Assembly: GCF_000003815.2 (NCBI RefSeq) | Contig: NC_049994.1 | Coordinates: 14,145,190-14,209,189 of the forward strand | Length of the DNA stretch: 64,000 nt | Source: Branchiostoma floridae | Lineage: Eukaryota > Chordata > Leptocardii > Amphioxiformes > Branchiostomatidae | Direction: 5' to 3' | In this document: piece after piece, positions 35,991 through 47,900 of the stretch | Layout: each line of letters starts with the position of its first letter | Position numbering within the stretch: position 1 is the first letter of the stretch | Notes under the pieces: generated by a model | Databases searched by the model: none | Told to the model about the DNA's origin: nothing | What the model saw: only the letters and a program-made list of their open reading frames with translations | Made by a program: the position numbers and the translations under genes

Positions 35991-36934
35991 GCTTGTTGCA
36001 TAAGGTCGGAATTTAGGAATAAGTTCTTTTGTTACATTCCAGGAGTACAAAAGACCCTCGGGTAAAATTTCATGGTCCAACATTCCGGTCCATCATAATC
36101 ATCGATTTTATAGGGTTCTGCTATGAAGGGCCAATGAAAGATCTGACTGCAGTTTTACCACATTGTTCTGTGTAAAACTTGGTAACGTTTACGCACTCAA
36201 TAGTCATCGTATTAAAGCCAGGGCCGGCAGAGTCAATTTGTTCGGCAACCAAGGCAGGTCTTCCTGGCGACCTTGCATGTCATGCAGGGAGAATGTCATG
36301 CAGGGAGAGTTTGCCGGCCTAGCTAGATGTCAAACCCCCGGTGTGCTTTATCTAAGGTCCTCGTGAACAACTACCTTGGCTGCTGAACTAATTCTCTGCC
36401 GGCTATGGCTAAAACTCTGGTTTTCCAGGTTATAATTTGGGCGAAGTACTAACCCTGGGAACTTGAGAATTTCGTCATGCATATCAAGTCTTTTCGAGGC
36501 ACGTATTGTGGAATATAAAGTTTTCTGCAGTCCCAAGAACTTGTCTACGTTCCAAATTTACTACCTAACGACGTTTTCGGGTGAAAGCCAAGGGCAAATA
36601 CGTGGTAGACGGCCGGATAAATGCACCGGACTGGACTGTTCGGTTGTCTTTCTGTGGACGGTCTCACAGCGACGACTGGCGTTGAAAAGCAGTACTACAG
36701 TTCTGGTGGCACACTCTTTGCTGCAGTACTGATTACGGACACTAGTCGTCGCTGTGAGACCGCCCGCATTACACAGAACTTTGTGATGATATTAATCAGC
36801 ATGTTTTAGACTCGGTAAGTAGAAAACTAGGATACTAACGGAATCCGTTATATTTGAATGGTTTCTTAATCTTGTGATGATGTTAAACCTATGTTTATTT
36901 GCAACACAAGGAAGATGTACTAAAAGCTTCATAT
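35991..36934. other. Intergenic region between tRNA-Arg and the TRAF 3' end
   Basis: No gene seen. It holds a two-copy TGTCATGCAGGGAGA repeat near 36280-36310 and the strong hairpin at 36659-36762. Confidence 0.6.
36659..36762. repeat. 104-nt hairpin with perfect 19-bp arms
   Basis: The arms CGGTCTCACAGCGACGACT and its exact complement enclose about 66 nt, in which a second inner pair (CAGTACT...AGTACTG) continues the stem. The GC-rich arms are unlike the surroundings. It could be a foldback MITE or the precursor of a small RNA. Confidence 0.7.
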
Positions 36935-38188
36935 TTACTAAAACTCTTCTTTTATTATCCAAACAGGCAAATCTTGCCTTCTATAAATTATGTACATAAC
37001 AGTGACTACATTCATACTTAGGTTGTTAGAATAAGTCCTAACATACAACTGAAACTCAACATCTGGTGTAAAAATTATGTACAGAATAATAAATTCCACA
37101 GTCTAACAGATAAGTTACACCATGTATCAAGTCCTCAACTAAATAAAAAGACATCTAGAGCAATGAGGTAATGTTATAGAGTGCCTGCTGCAACAGTTAT
37201 GGACAACAACAAAAAAGATGATTTGTCCTTTTGTAACTAAAGTGAGCAAAAGTCATCCATACAGTGAAGATACTTTCTTAGCTTGCCAAGAATTTGGTTA
37301 TCTAACACGCAGCTAGGTTTGCATAGGAAATATTCACTGTTAACAGTTACTAACCTTCACTGAGAGGACAACAATTCGTTTGAAAACACATACTCTTACA
37401 GAGAACAATAAATACAATGGCAAGCAACAATTCTCTTCAAAAGGCATGTAAAACTGTTAATGGATAGGCACTTCTGCGAACGGAAATTTCACAATTTTGC
37501 TGCATGTTTACTCCGAGCAGGTACATATATGCACCTACAATACCATACAACCAAAGAGTCCAGCTCTTCCAAGACCTGGCATGCCTCCCCATGATTTGTG
37601 AGGAACATCAATTCATCTAGAGCATCCTAGAAACTTAATATCCATTACTTTAGAGATAGAAAATGACAACGATTATTTAAAGACAGCTCAGACAGTACAA
37701 CTGACTATGACTATCATACAGGTCCTAAACTGAAAGCAGTTGTGAGAACTTAAACCTCAGATCAAAAGCTTTAGTAGCTTTATAATACTCAGATACTATT
37801 AATACTGTGTTGCAAGGAAAAAAATATCTAGGGAAACTGCTGGACATAAAAATTATGATTTTTGTCAAAGATTTCTGGCTAAGCTACAATTTCAATGATT
37901 GATGTGAGAATATTTTCCACATGACATGATCACATGGTCACATAATTTTGTTTACAGATATCTTAAGGTAGTCACATAGTGACTAGTGAACACAACAGCT
38001 CCTTACATGATACTTAATCTTATTGACTTGAGGCAATTTGATTGGCTGGCAAAGGCAAGATAAGGACCACAGAAGTTCAGTCATCAGCAAAAGTCATAAA
38101 GTCAAGCCTGAAAGAAGCATTATAGGCAAGAGATTCAGCAAAGTTGCAAAAAACAACCTCCTTTCTAGGCTTGAATTTGGACGTCGAC
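36935..38188 (-). other. Putative TRAF 3' UTR
   Basis: AT-rich sequence without ORFs between the TRAF stop and a candidate polyadenylation signal. Extent inferred. Confidence 0.4.
36951..36956 (-). promoter_or_regulatory. Candidate TRAF polyadenylation signal
   Basis: AATAAA on the minus strand (seen as TTTATT), about 1.2 kb past the TRAF stop codon. I found no canonical signal closer to the stop, so the 3' UTR would run from 38188 to about 36930. Confidence 0.4.
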
Positions 38189-38995
38189 CTAACAGTGGAC
38201 CTTGACTTTGATGAACAAGTTGTCGTCTTTTGTGTAGCTACGACTCCAGAGCTTTTCCAGCGAGACAAACTTGTGGAATCCGCGGCCCTCGCTCATGCTA
38301 GTCGTCGGTCTCTGGTAGTTGGGCGCGGTGGCGTCCGGAACCAGAGTGTGCGAGATGTGCTCGGCCTTGTTCGAGTCATCCGATTGGTCGAGCAGCGTGA
38401 ACGTGATGTTGTGCGGGAATGGCCACTGGAGCACACTGTCGTACCGATGCTTCAGGATGTGGAAGTAGATCGACATGTGCGTTCCGCGCGTCTCGCCGCC
38501 GCCGTTAGCGAACACCTGAATGCACATCTTGTACCCGAATCTGCTGGTGTAGAACGGCGGGCTGTATATGGACGGGACCTGCTTGCTGGCCGCTTCCTGG
38601 TGCCGCTGGCTGAAGTTGTTTATTCTCCAGAGCAACGAGCCGTCATAACTCGTGACTTCCAGTTCTTTGATCTTCTTCATCTGTTCTGCAATGATGGCTT
38701 CTTTTCTCAAGAGTTCCGTCTGTAGGAGTTCGATTTTCTCGCTCTGGTTGCAGACTTTCACGGTGAGGCTCTCGAGCTTACCGTTCTGAGATTTCACGCG
38801 CTGGTGTTGGCTCGTGAGGAGAGCGTTCTGGTTCTGGATGCGCTCGTTCTGCTCGGCGACTTTAGCGGCTTGCGCGCGCATCTGCCCCTCGTGTTTGGCG
38901 AGTGTCTGGTGGATGTCGTTGATTTTCTGACACAGGAGTCCCAAGTGGTACTGCGGCAAGACTTTCAGGTGCTTGTTCATCTCTGGGCGCTTGGC
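38189..38995 (-). CDS. TRAF: TRAF exon 6 (coiled coil and TRAF-C)
   Basis: Acceptor TTGTTACCATTAG precedes 38995 and the stop TAG is at 38191-38189. It encodes AKRPEMNKH, a heptad-rich coiled coil with many Gln and Asn, and the MATH fold (LLWRINNF, YTSRFGYKMCIQVF, RGTHMSIYFHI, WPFPHNITFTLLDQS, KDDNLFIKV). The whole of TRAF-C is on one exon. Confidence 0.95.
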   Translation of the reverse strand, partial: AKRPEMNKHLKVLPQYHLGLLCQKINDIHQTLAKHEGQMRAQAAKVAEQNERIQNQNALLTSQHQRVKSQNGKLESLTVKVCNQSEKIELLQTELLRKEAIIAEQMKKIKELEVTSYDGSLLWRINNFSQRHQEAASKQVPSIYSPPFYTSRFGYKMCIQVFANGGGETRGTHMSIYFHILKHRYDSVLQWPFPHNITFTLLDQSDDSNKAEHISHTLVPDATAPNYQRPTTSMSEGRGFHKFVSLEKLWSRSYTKDDNLFIKVKVHC

Positions 38996-41900
38996 CTAAT
39001 GGTAACAAAATAACACTCAGTTACATTGAGGAAGGTTATAAGGTCATAATATATCCATATCCAGGTAATAAGATATGCCAAACAGCAGTTACTGAAGCAA
39101 CTGGATATGATCTGGAAACTGTTTCCGAAATTATATCCATTTGCTAGAGTAATGTAACTTAACGGTATCAACATTTTTAATTCACCAAGAAGGTTATGTT
39201 TTCAATGCTGGTGTAATTGAGTGTTTCTTTGTCTCTTTGTTTACAACATAACTTGACAAGTTGTGAAAGGCTTCATATTGGCAAAACCAAGAACAAGTTT
39301 AATCATGGATCTCCTAGTGGCTTTCTATTGTACTGCAGCAAAACATCTGGTTTTCATATCTTGTTCCACTCTATAACCTGACGATCAATATACAGCTTGT
39401 GGCAATGGTCAATACAATCTTTTTCTTCTGCATCTCAAAGAAACATCAAGCAAATGGATTTAGAAAGAAATTTATTGGCATTGCCATACTATGAACAAAA
39501 TAACAGCAGTGAGTTTTTAATGGTCACATCTGTTGGTCCAAACAAATGGGAAACATGTTGTGCCCCTTTTAGGGGCCCATTTTGTGTCCATTTTTGCACC
39601 AGCTGTTGTAGACAAGGACACAAAACACCATAATTGCTGATTGTATTGTTATGAACAAAATACCCATCATTACTTTCTGACCAGCATTATAGATTTTCTT
39701 CCAAGTACTTAACCTGGCTGTCTCAAAGACCCGTCCCTCTGTCCCGGGGTGGAAATTTGCTTGTTGGGCCGGAAATTTTTTTTTACCCCATCCGTCCCAA
39801 AAACCGTAACTTCATGACATGAAACTGTTGAAATGTATTCAACAAAGAAAATCAACAACATGAGCTCCCAAACAATGAGTGAGACGGAAAAAAAATTAAG
39901 TTGGAGAAAGCCAGTGTTCACAAAACCGAGAGCAAAACTTCTATATCACAGGTATTACCAGAAGCATTTCGTTCCTTACTTAGTAAAACCTTCAAAGTAT
40001 AACAGCCAATTTCAACTGGTATGTTTCTTAATTGAGAAGCCTTGGGTTTGTACTTTGTCCATTTTTCTCTGACATACCAAGTTAATGAAGCCTGGAGACA
40101 GCTCTCTCTCTTCATGTCTACCTTGTCCCCCAAACAAGCTGGAGGTCAAGGGACTAGGTAGGTTCCTGGGTAGGCATACTCAAAAACCACCCTGTCTCAC
40201 CTGGAAGGTACATCCCGCTGGTTTGAAGGGACAGGGCAGGACGGACTGCGGACAGTTCCCGCGTACCGGGTCCAGGTGCTGTGGAAGCTGGCTGCGGGCC
40301 ACGTCCTTCAGGCCGCAGCTGTTCGGACAGTTCACCGGCACAGCGAGGCAGCTCTCGTGGTGAAGCTGTGAGATGTTAGAAAACAACAATCATTGGACAA
40401 TTCCATCTTAGAAGTGGTACCTCTCTAACCAAAAATTTGGCATCAGCTCATTTGTAAGCTGTGTGAACTGTTACAAATCAGAGATCTCTATTTCCCGTCC
40501 TTCAGGCCGCAGCTGTTGGGACAGTTCACCGGCACGGCCAGGCAGCTCTCGTGGTGAAGCTGAAATCAAAGATTGTTTCTTATTGGACTATTCCATCTTA
40601 GAAATAAATGTGTGGTATGGAAGTACTAGTATTTTTCTCTGAGTTAGCAAAAGTTCAGGAGAAGCTGGCCGCAGCTGTTGGGACAGCTCACCGGCGGCGA
40701 GGCAGCTCTCGTGGTGAAGCTGTGGGAAAAATCAAAGATCGTTTCAATGTACAATACATCTTTCTCTGACCTAAAGAACTCCCAACAGTTATTCACCAAA
40801 ACCAACCTGTTCACTGGCAAGGCGAGGCAGCTCTCGTGGTGAAGCTGTGAGATGTTAGAAATCAACAATCATTGGACAATTCCATCTTAGAAGTGGTACC
40901 TCTCTAACCAAAAATTTGGCATCAGCTCAATTGTAAGCTGTGTGAAATGTTACAAATCAAAGATTATCTCGATTTCGCGTCCTTCAGGCCGCAGCTGTTG
41001 GGACAGTTCACAGGCACGGCCAGGCAGCTCTCGTGGTGAAGCTGAAATCAAAGATTGTTTCTTATTGGACTATTCCTTCTTAGAAATGAATGTGTGGCAT
41101 AGAAGTGTGTTCAAATTAAAGATTATCTCTATTTCGCGTCCTTCGGGCCGCAGCTGTTGGGACAGTTCACTGGCACGGCCAGGCAGCTCTCGTGGTGGAG
41201 CTGTGAGAAAAATCAAAGATCGTTTCAATGTACAATACAAAACATGTATTCTGGTCTAACACAACTCAACCTATTGTGCAAAACTGGCGTGTTACTGTAA
41301 ATGCTGGGGATTTAATTTTGCAGCAGCGGGAAAAAGGACTTTTTGCGGTGGTTTTATGTTCGCGGTAGCACCATGCACTTACTGCCATGGAAAAATGTTT
41401 GCGGTGGTTTGAAGTTTGCAGTGAAGCTGCCATCACAAAAACCGCGAACATTAAACCACTGCAAAATTGTCTACATTTACAGTTATTGCCTAAATGCAGT
41501 TTACCAGTTACATATGAATAGTTAATACAAAGATAAAAAGACATGCAAAAACTAGCCAAAGACTACATATTAAACCTCTGCCTAGAGGGTATGGTGGATG
41601 CCTTTATTCAATCCCTCTCCTCCCTTAATTGCAATTATTATTACCTACATATATCATTACCTCATTACACCAGTGTTGCCTGACCCCCCATGGAGATTTT
41701 TAATGGAATGGCATAAAAGCTCAGTGCTACTAGTAGATCATGCTGGTAATATTCCCAATGTTTCATTTCCATGGAAAAGAAAACATCTCAACAAACTTCA
41801 ATGAAAGAACAAAAAAACTCCCTTTTTCATATTTTCATCTATGATAAGTCAAATCGTTTACATTCATCCACCAGCTTACGACTTACGCACCTGTCACTCT

Positions 41901-44900
41901 GAAAAACAGCATGTTTGAAACATCAGTATCCCCCAGATAGGTAACACTAGTTTACCTTTAACTGTCATTTCAAAGAATGTGACTATTAAAGGGACATCAT
42001 GTAGTAGATGTTATATGGTAGTTTCTTTACTATATTAGTACTTCAAGGGACTGTACCAGGAAGTAGAAAGAGAGGAAGACAACATAGAAGAACTTTGAGT
42101 TTAGCCAAATCCATGAGCGTGACAGAGGATGGAGATTAGGTGGAGGAGAGCAGTGGATGGATTCATGGTGCCCCAACAATGCATACAGAGGTCAAGGGAT
42201 AGGTGAGGTGAGGGAACCTGGGTACACAAACAAATACCTACCACCATTTCTCTGGATGGAACCTCCTTCCCGCAGTGTTTACATTTCTTGATCTTGCTGA
42301 CTGCCTCTTCCTTCCGTGCCTTCTTCCCTCCCACCTGACCACAGGCCATGTTCACCATGTCTCTGTACGTGCAGGTCTCAAGATGCTCCTGGGGAAAGAT
42401 ACAAGCAACTACTTCAGGGATGGCAGGCTTCACCCCCTTCATCCATACTACATATAGTTCCAGGCATACATAGATCTATTTCAACTTCTCAATATTTTAG
42501 CGTTTCTAGGGAAAGTCATTTGCATGTCTATGTTGACCATTTTGAAAGCATGAAAATAAAAATAAATGGTAAAACCTGTACAAGTGACCACCTCTAAATA
42601 TAGCCTAATCCAGTTAGAATCCAGTCTTGTTCGCTTTGGTCCACTCCCAAAGGTCGCTACCCCACCAAAACAGACATGTGAACAAGGCTACTCTACATAA
42701 GGACCACTTAGCCAATCATCATCATCAGTCACTGTGTTCTGCATCTATAGTCTGGAAAGTCCTATAGCTGCATTCAGTCTTTCTTCATCCTTTTCCATTG
42801 TTCCTTGCATCCTGCAAGCTTCCTTAGCTCCTGGAGTTTCTTTGCCGTTGTAGGGAAAGCTCGACCTCTGTGCTTTAGGTCTGCTTTCAGCAGGCTGAGC
42901 AGGTTGACACAGTGTCTTCCCTTGCGTGCCTTGAATCTATTTGAACCTAGTATGGCATATTCAAGGGCTTTCTGTGCAGGCGTGTCTTGTGGCATCCTGA
43001 GGATGTGTCCAAACGTAGACCACCTTGCCTGCTCGGCTTTTTCGGAGAGAGGTATGGTGTTACAGATACGGTACAGGGTGTTGTTGGATACCATGCTTTT
43101 TGGCCATTGGAGACCTGTGATTGCACGCAGATGTTTCCTGTGGCAGACGTCTAACTTCTCTGTGACTGCCTTTGGTGCTGCCCAGCTGTTGCAGTTATAT
43201 AGCATGATGGACACACAGCATGCATTGTACAGCTGTAGCTTCTTTGCCAAAGGAATGCTGGATCTTCGGACCCAGATCTTGCAGAAGGATCTAAAAGCAA
43301 TGTTGCCCATGATGCAGCGTGCTTCTACATCGGCAGAACTACAGAGGAGGGAACCCAGTATCTTACTTTTCCTCCATTCCTCTTCTCCCCGTTGTGGTTT
43401 GTCTGCCAGGTAGACATGTGTAAACTCTGTTTTACCTTCATTAACAAACAGATTTGAGTCTCTTAGATTCTTTGCTGCCACAGGTAGGAGAGATTCTAGT
43501 GGATCTCTTTCCTCATCTAGAAAGTCCACGTCATCCGCATACTCCATTTCTAGGGGCATGCCTAGTGTAGAGACAGGTGGATTGGGTCTTGCAGAAGATC
43601 TCCGTACCGTTTCCAGTGCAGCTGCGAGGTAGCAGGTGAACAACACTGGAGACAGGCTATCTCCTTGTGGTGATCCAATGGTCGTTTCAAAGTCTGCTGA
43701 ATGGGTTAACTTGACGCGTACCTTCAGTTTGGTATCAGACAGCAGTAGCCTTACGAGTCTCAGTTCATCGTCATTGCATCCAGCTTGTTTTAACACTTCT
43801 AGGATTTTTGATCGTTTAATAGTGTCAAAGGCACGGGACATGTCGATGCCCATTTTGTGAAAGTCCCAGTGTTTGGACATGACAACGGAGACGAGCATAC
43901 GTTGGGCCCACACTATGTCTGCGCAGCTGCGACCCCTTTTAAATCCGCTCTGATATGGCCCGGTGAAGTTGTCGATCTTGTCTCTGATGCGGTAAAGTGT
44001 AACAGTGGACAAGATCTTCCGGATACTATTCAGGAGGGCAATAGGTAGCAGGTTTGCGGGGGGACCAGGAGGCTTTTTTGGGTTTGGGCAGGGCAATTAG
44101 CGTCCCTTCTCCGATAGCATCTATTGGGTGGTGATGTTCGAAGGCGTGATTCAAGATGGATGTTAGAACTGGGGCTGTAATGTCACTCCCATATTTGAAT
44201 AGCTCATTGCTGATTCCATCAGGTCCTGGTGAGCGCCCATTTCTCAAGGATTTTATGGCCTTCTTGACTTCGTCCTCTGTTATTGGGACTTCAAGAGACC
44301 TAGGGTTACCTTGGAAAGCGTCCAGTTTGTCCCCGTTTGGGTCGGTAAACTGCTGGAAGAACCATTGTCTTATGGCGTCTGCCTTGCCCTTATCTGTGGC
44401 AATGAAGTTACCCTCAGCATTGTGAACTAGCAGTGATGGAGTGTGGTTTCCAACTTTGAGAGCACGGGCTGCCCTGAACATTTTGCTACAGTCATCTGTG
44501 GACGAAATCTCATTTGCTAGGTCATCTGCTCTTTTAATCTCAAGTTCTTTCAGTCGTTTGCCTATCTGCCGGAGGATGGCGTTACGTTCTTTTCTCATAG
44601 CACTTCGGTCTATGCTCTTCCCTTTTTGGTATATGCGTAGTCGTAATGCTTTTTGCTTCTCAGACAGTTTTGCAACTTGGGGGTCTTCAGTATGCTGTCT
44701 GTGTTTGTTGCTTTTGAGCACCCCTAGGACTTAGCCAATATGACTGATTTTTGTGGTCCCTTACTTAGACAATTTTTCCCTTTTAAAATAGCATCAAGAA
44801 TCAAGACCAACTGTCCACATTAACCAGATTTCATTGGTATCCTTGAACAGGTTTGACTAATTACCTTTGAACTGACCAGGTAAAACTAGCTCACCTGTAG

Positions 44901-47900
44901 GTCTCGGAGCTCCCCCTTCCAATCACAGCCATCGCTGCGGAAGTTACACCTGACAGTCAGGGACAGCACCTGTCTGCTGAACGCCACATCTGCAAACAAC
45001 TGTGAGAGGAGAAATAAAGAATAGCTTAACTTTGTAAAATCACAGTATAACAAAACAATTGTATAATGTTATAATAAAAGTGTATCATTTCTGCATTTAA
45101 GTAAGATGTAGTACTGTAAACTTGTGGAAATATTATGACCAGTTCTAAAATTATATACACAAAAAATTTACATCAAAACCAGTGCCCCCAAAGATGCTAC
45201 ACAGTTTTTTTAATGTGAACTTTCCATTCAATTTCCACGTTGGAAGACAAAATATTATTAAGTTGCTCTATTTCTTGTAAAAAAACACAGAAAGAAATGA
45301 TAAAAACCCTTTAAAATGGAAAAGGCTACAATAAAAGTTACTACAGATGATGTAAAAAGAGGATAAAAGTGGCCAAAAAAAGAGAGGTCCCACCGAGATT
45401 TGAACTCGGATCGCTGGATTCAAAGTCCAGAGTGCTAACCATTACACCATGGGACCGGTTGATTTGCTTCCGCCTGAACCTTACTACTTGAAAGCTGGGC
45501 GTGACGTAGGCGGCAGTATCAATAGGATCGTGTTACGCACCGGCAAGATGATCATTTACATAACCAAATGCAGCGCGTGTTCTTTCAACATAAACGGTTA
45601 AAATTGCTCAATTTCGCCTAATATGTGCAATCAAAATTAAAAAATCACACAAAGAATAAAATATTATTTTTTACTGTGAAAATTTGAGGCTTTTGTGCAC
45701 AGAAAATTAAAATGGAGAGTAAATTTTTAGTCTTAGAATTTTCGTCTTTCCTCCTGATACACGCCATTGTCCTTCAAAATGGCGCCGCGGGTCACCAAAC
45801 AGAAAAGTGTACCGTAGAAAGCTTTTCTACCCTCAAGGGACGTCCTGATCTCATTAAATTTTCAGGCAAGGTAGGGGGAATCATTCGTGATCTTCAAATC
45901 CCAATATGCTCATGCAAATGTGGCCTTTTGACCCCTTAAAACCGAGCGTGCTTTGCTGGTACAAAAATGCTCTCAAGTCTCACGGCACGGTTTTGAGAGG
46001 TGCGTGCCAGACTATCAGTATCAACATCACCGCCTACGGTTTTTCCTGATTTATGGACGATCTAAAAATCGTTTCTGCGAGAGATTGCGTATCTGTCTCA
46101 TTAGTGTCCCCGTAATGTGCACATTTGGGGAGGCAAGAACATCGATTAACGAGCGCAAAATCGCGCAACGATGCGGAAAGCAACCCAATACGGCTCCGCA
46201 TTTCACGGTGTAGTTACTTTAGCACTGAGCAAATAACTGGTGTCAACTTCGAGATTAGACTCGACTAGATGGACAAAATTCTACTTCATTTATAACATTA
46301 CCTTGTCTGGATGGAGCTCCAACCCGTCTATAGGACATTGTGGGTTCTTCTTCCTGGATAAACGTAGAGGAATACGGCAATGAGTTCACGTTAATTGTCT
46401 GTGGGAAAATGCGTGGGAAACTTGTCAGCAGGTTGGACGCCTTTGGAATATTCAAGTCAACGTTTTTCACATGAAAGCAAAAAGTTCATGCATAAACATT
46501 GCGACTGTTTCAGGATACCGCTAGGGAGACTGTATTGTTGGCAATATGAGAAAGCAAGCAAAACAGAATATGCTGGAAAATCATAAAAAGACATGTGTCT
46601 TTTCACGGATGATGTTAGTCAAAATTTGTCGTCAACTTTTTTTGGAGGGGGGTGCATAGGTATTTTGTGTAGTACCGCTAGGCTACAACGTAGAATTACA
46701 ATATATTATCATAAAGAATGTGTTGGAAAGTCATAATAACAAACATTTGTCAGCTGGTGATATTATTCTAAGGAGATTAGTTACATATATCCTTGGTTTT
46801 ATGTGTTGGTTATGATAGTACCAAGGACAAATATGACGCTATATATTTTTCTATTTTTCTTGTTCATCATATTGCACAGACTAGCCTACTAAGCGTAGGG
46901 TGACAAATTACGTTACATTCTTTCCGTCACATTTTTCAGTTTACATTTGTAGCAACAAGCCTAAATCCAAACAAGGCATTGGAAGTAGGAGCCTAAGACA
47001 ACAGTACAGATCTCTAGAATCAATATTGTCCCGTGCCTCAGCTAACAAGTTTCAAAAGAGGGCCCGGCGGACGCATACGAGGTAGACTGAAGCTCAAACT
47101 AGATCATAAAATCGCAAATTACTTCCCCAAAGTACTGTAGTAAGCTCTTCCACGGTAAATTGACAGTAATTACCCCAGGGAAATTGCCTTTCCTGTGATT
47201 TAAATAACACTTTGATTTTATCACGTTGAAAACAGAACATTTTGCAAAAAAAACTAACCCAGAGTAAGAAATCAACAACATTTTCAATTAAAACACGCAA
47301 AGTGTCCATCATTTTTACATGATGGCTGACAAGGTAATGCAATAATGCATGAATGACCCATTGTGACATGTTAATAATAAATGTCAAGAAGAATTTACAC
47401 GCGATTTTAATGTCGATGCCTACGCTAAAAAGGTTGCACGGTCCTAAAATAATCCAATCTCAAAACCAAAACGCATTTCATTGTCTTGTGACCTTTCAAA
47501 TCGTTACTGCGTAACGTTATTTGTAATTTTATCCTAGTCTCGGTGTCTACGTGCACAATTTAGTATTGACCTTGCACCCCAATACAACCCAATATCCGCC
47601 CACAATAAAATGGCCAATAAAGAAGACAAACGCGCGAGTTACCTTGAAGCAGAGGACGCAAAATTTAAACGAGCCGAGGTTATATTTCACTGTTTAAAAG
47701 TCGCCTGTGTTGGACTGTTTTCGATGTAAACAAGGCCGAAGGCAAGTCCGTTTCATCCCTTGTATATTTTTGTTCTCCGGTTACAAATCCAGCACACTAC
47801 CGTCTTCTTTTCTAGGAGGTTCCTCAAACGGAATGAGAATTCACGTTATCACTATTCTTATTGATTGATTGAACTGTGATAGATATACAATGATTTTAAT

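Larger units (their letters stand above)
40366..42241 (-). other. TRAF intron 4
   Basis: It runs from the donor at 42241 to exon 5. It holds the partial exon copies (40494-41200) and the MITE at 41293-41483; the remaining 41.5-42.2 kb shows nothing recognisable. Confidence 0.8.
45000..46301 (-). other. TRAF intron 2
   Basis: 1.3 kb between exons 2 and 3. It contains the nested tRNA-Gln and, from about 45.75 to 46.2 kb, a less AT-rich stretch without a recognisable gene. Confidence 0.8.

Noticed and set aside
38077..38268. Alternative C-terminal frame overlapping the end of TRAF
   Set aside because: It is out of frame with the TRAF-C domain, whose own frame ends normally at the family's typical C-terminus.
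44895..44989. TRAF exon 3 starting at the nearer acceptor TTTGCAG
   Set aside because: It would put a stop codon in frame after exon 2; the acceptor ten bases upstream keeps the frame and the conserved LFADVAFSRQ segment.
46255..46470. 71-codon minus-strand frame
   Set aside because: It is a shadow over TRAF exon 2; the correct frame there gives QCPIDGLELHPDK and completes the RING.
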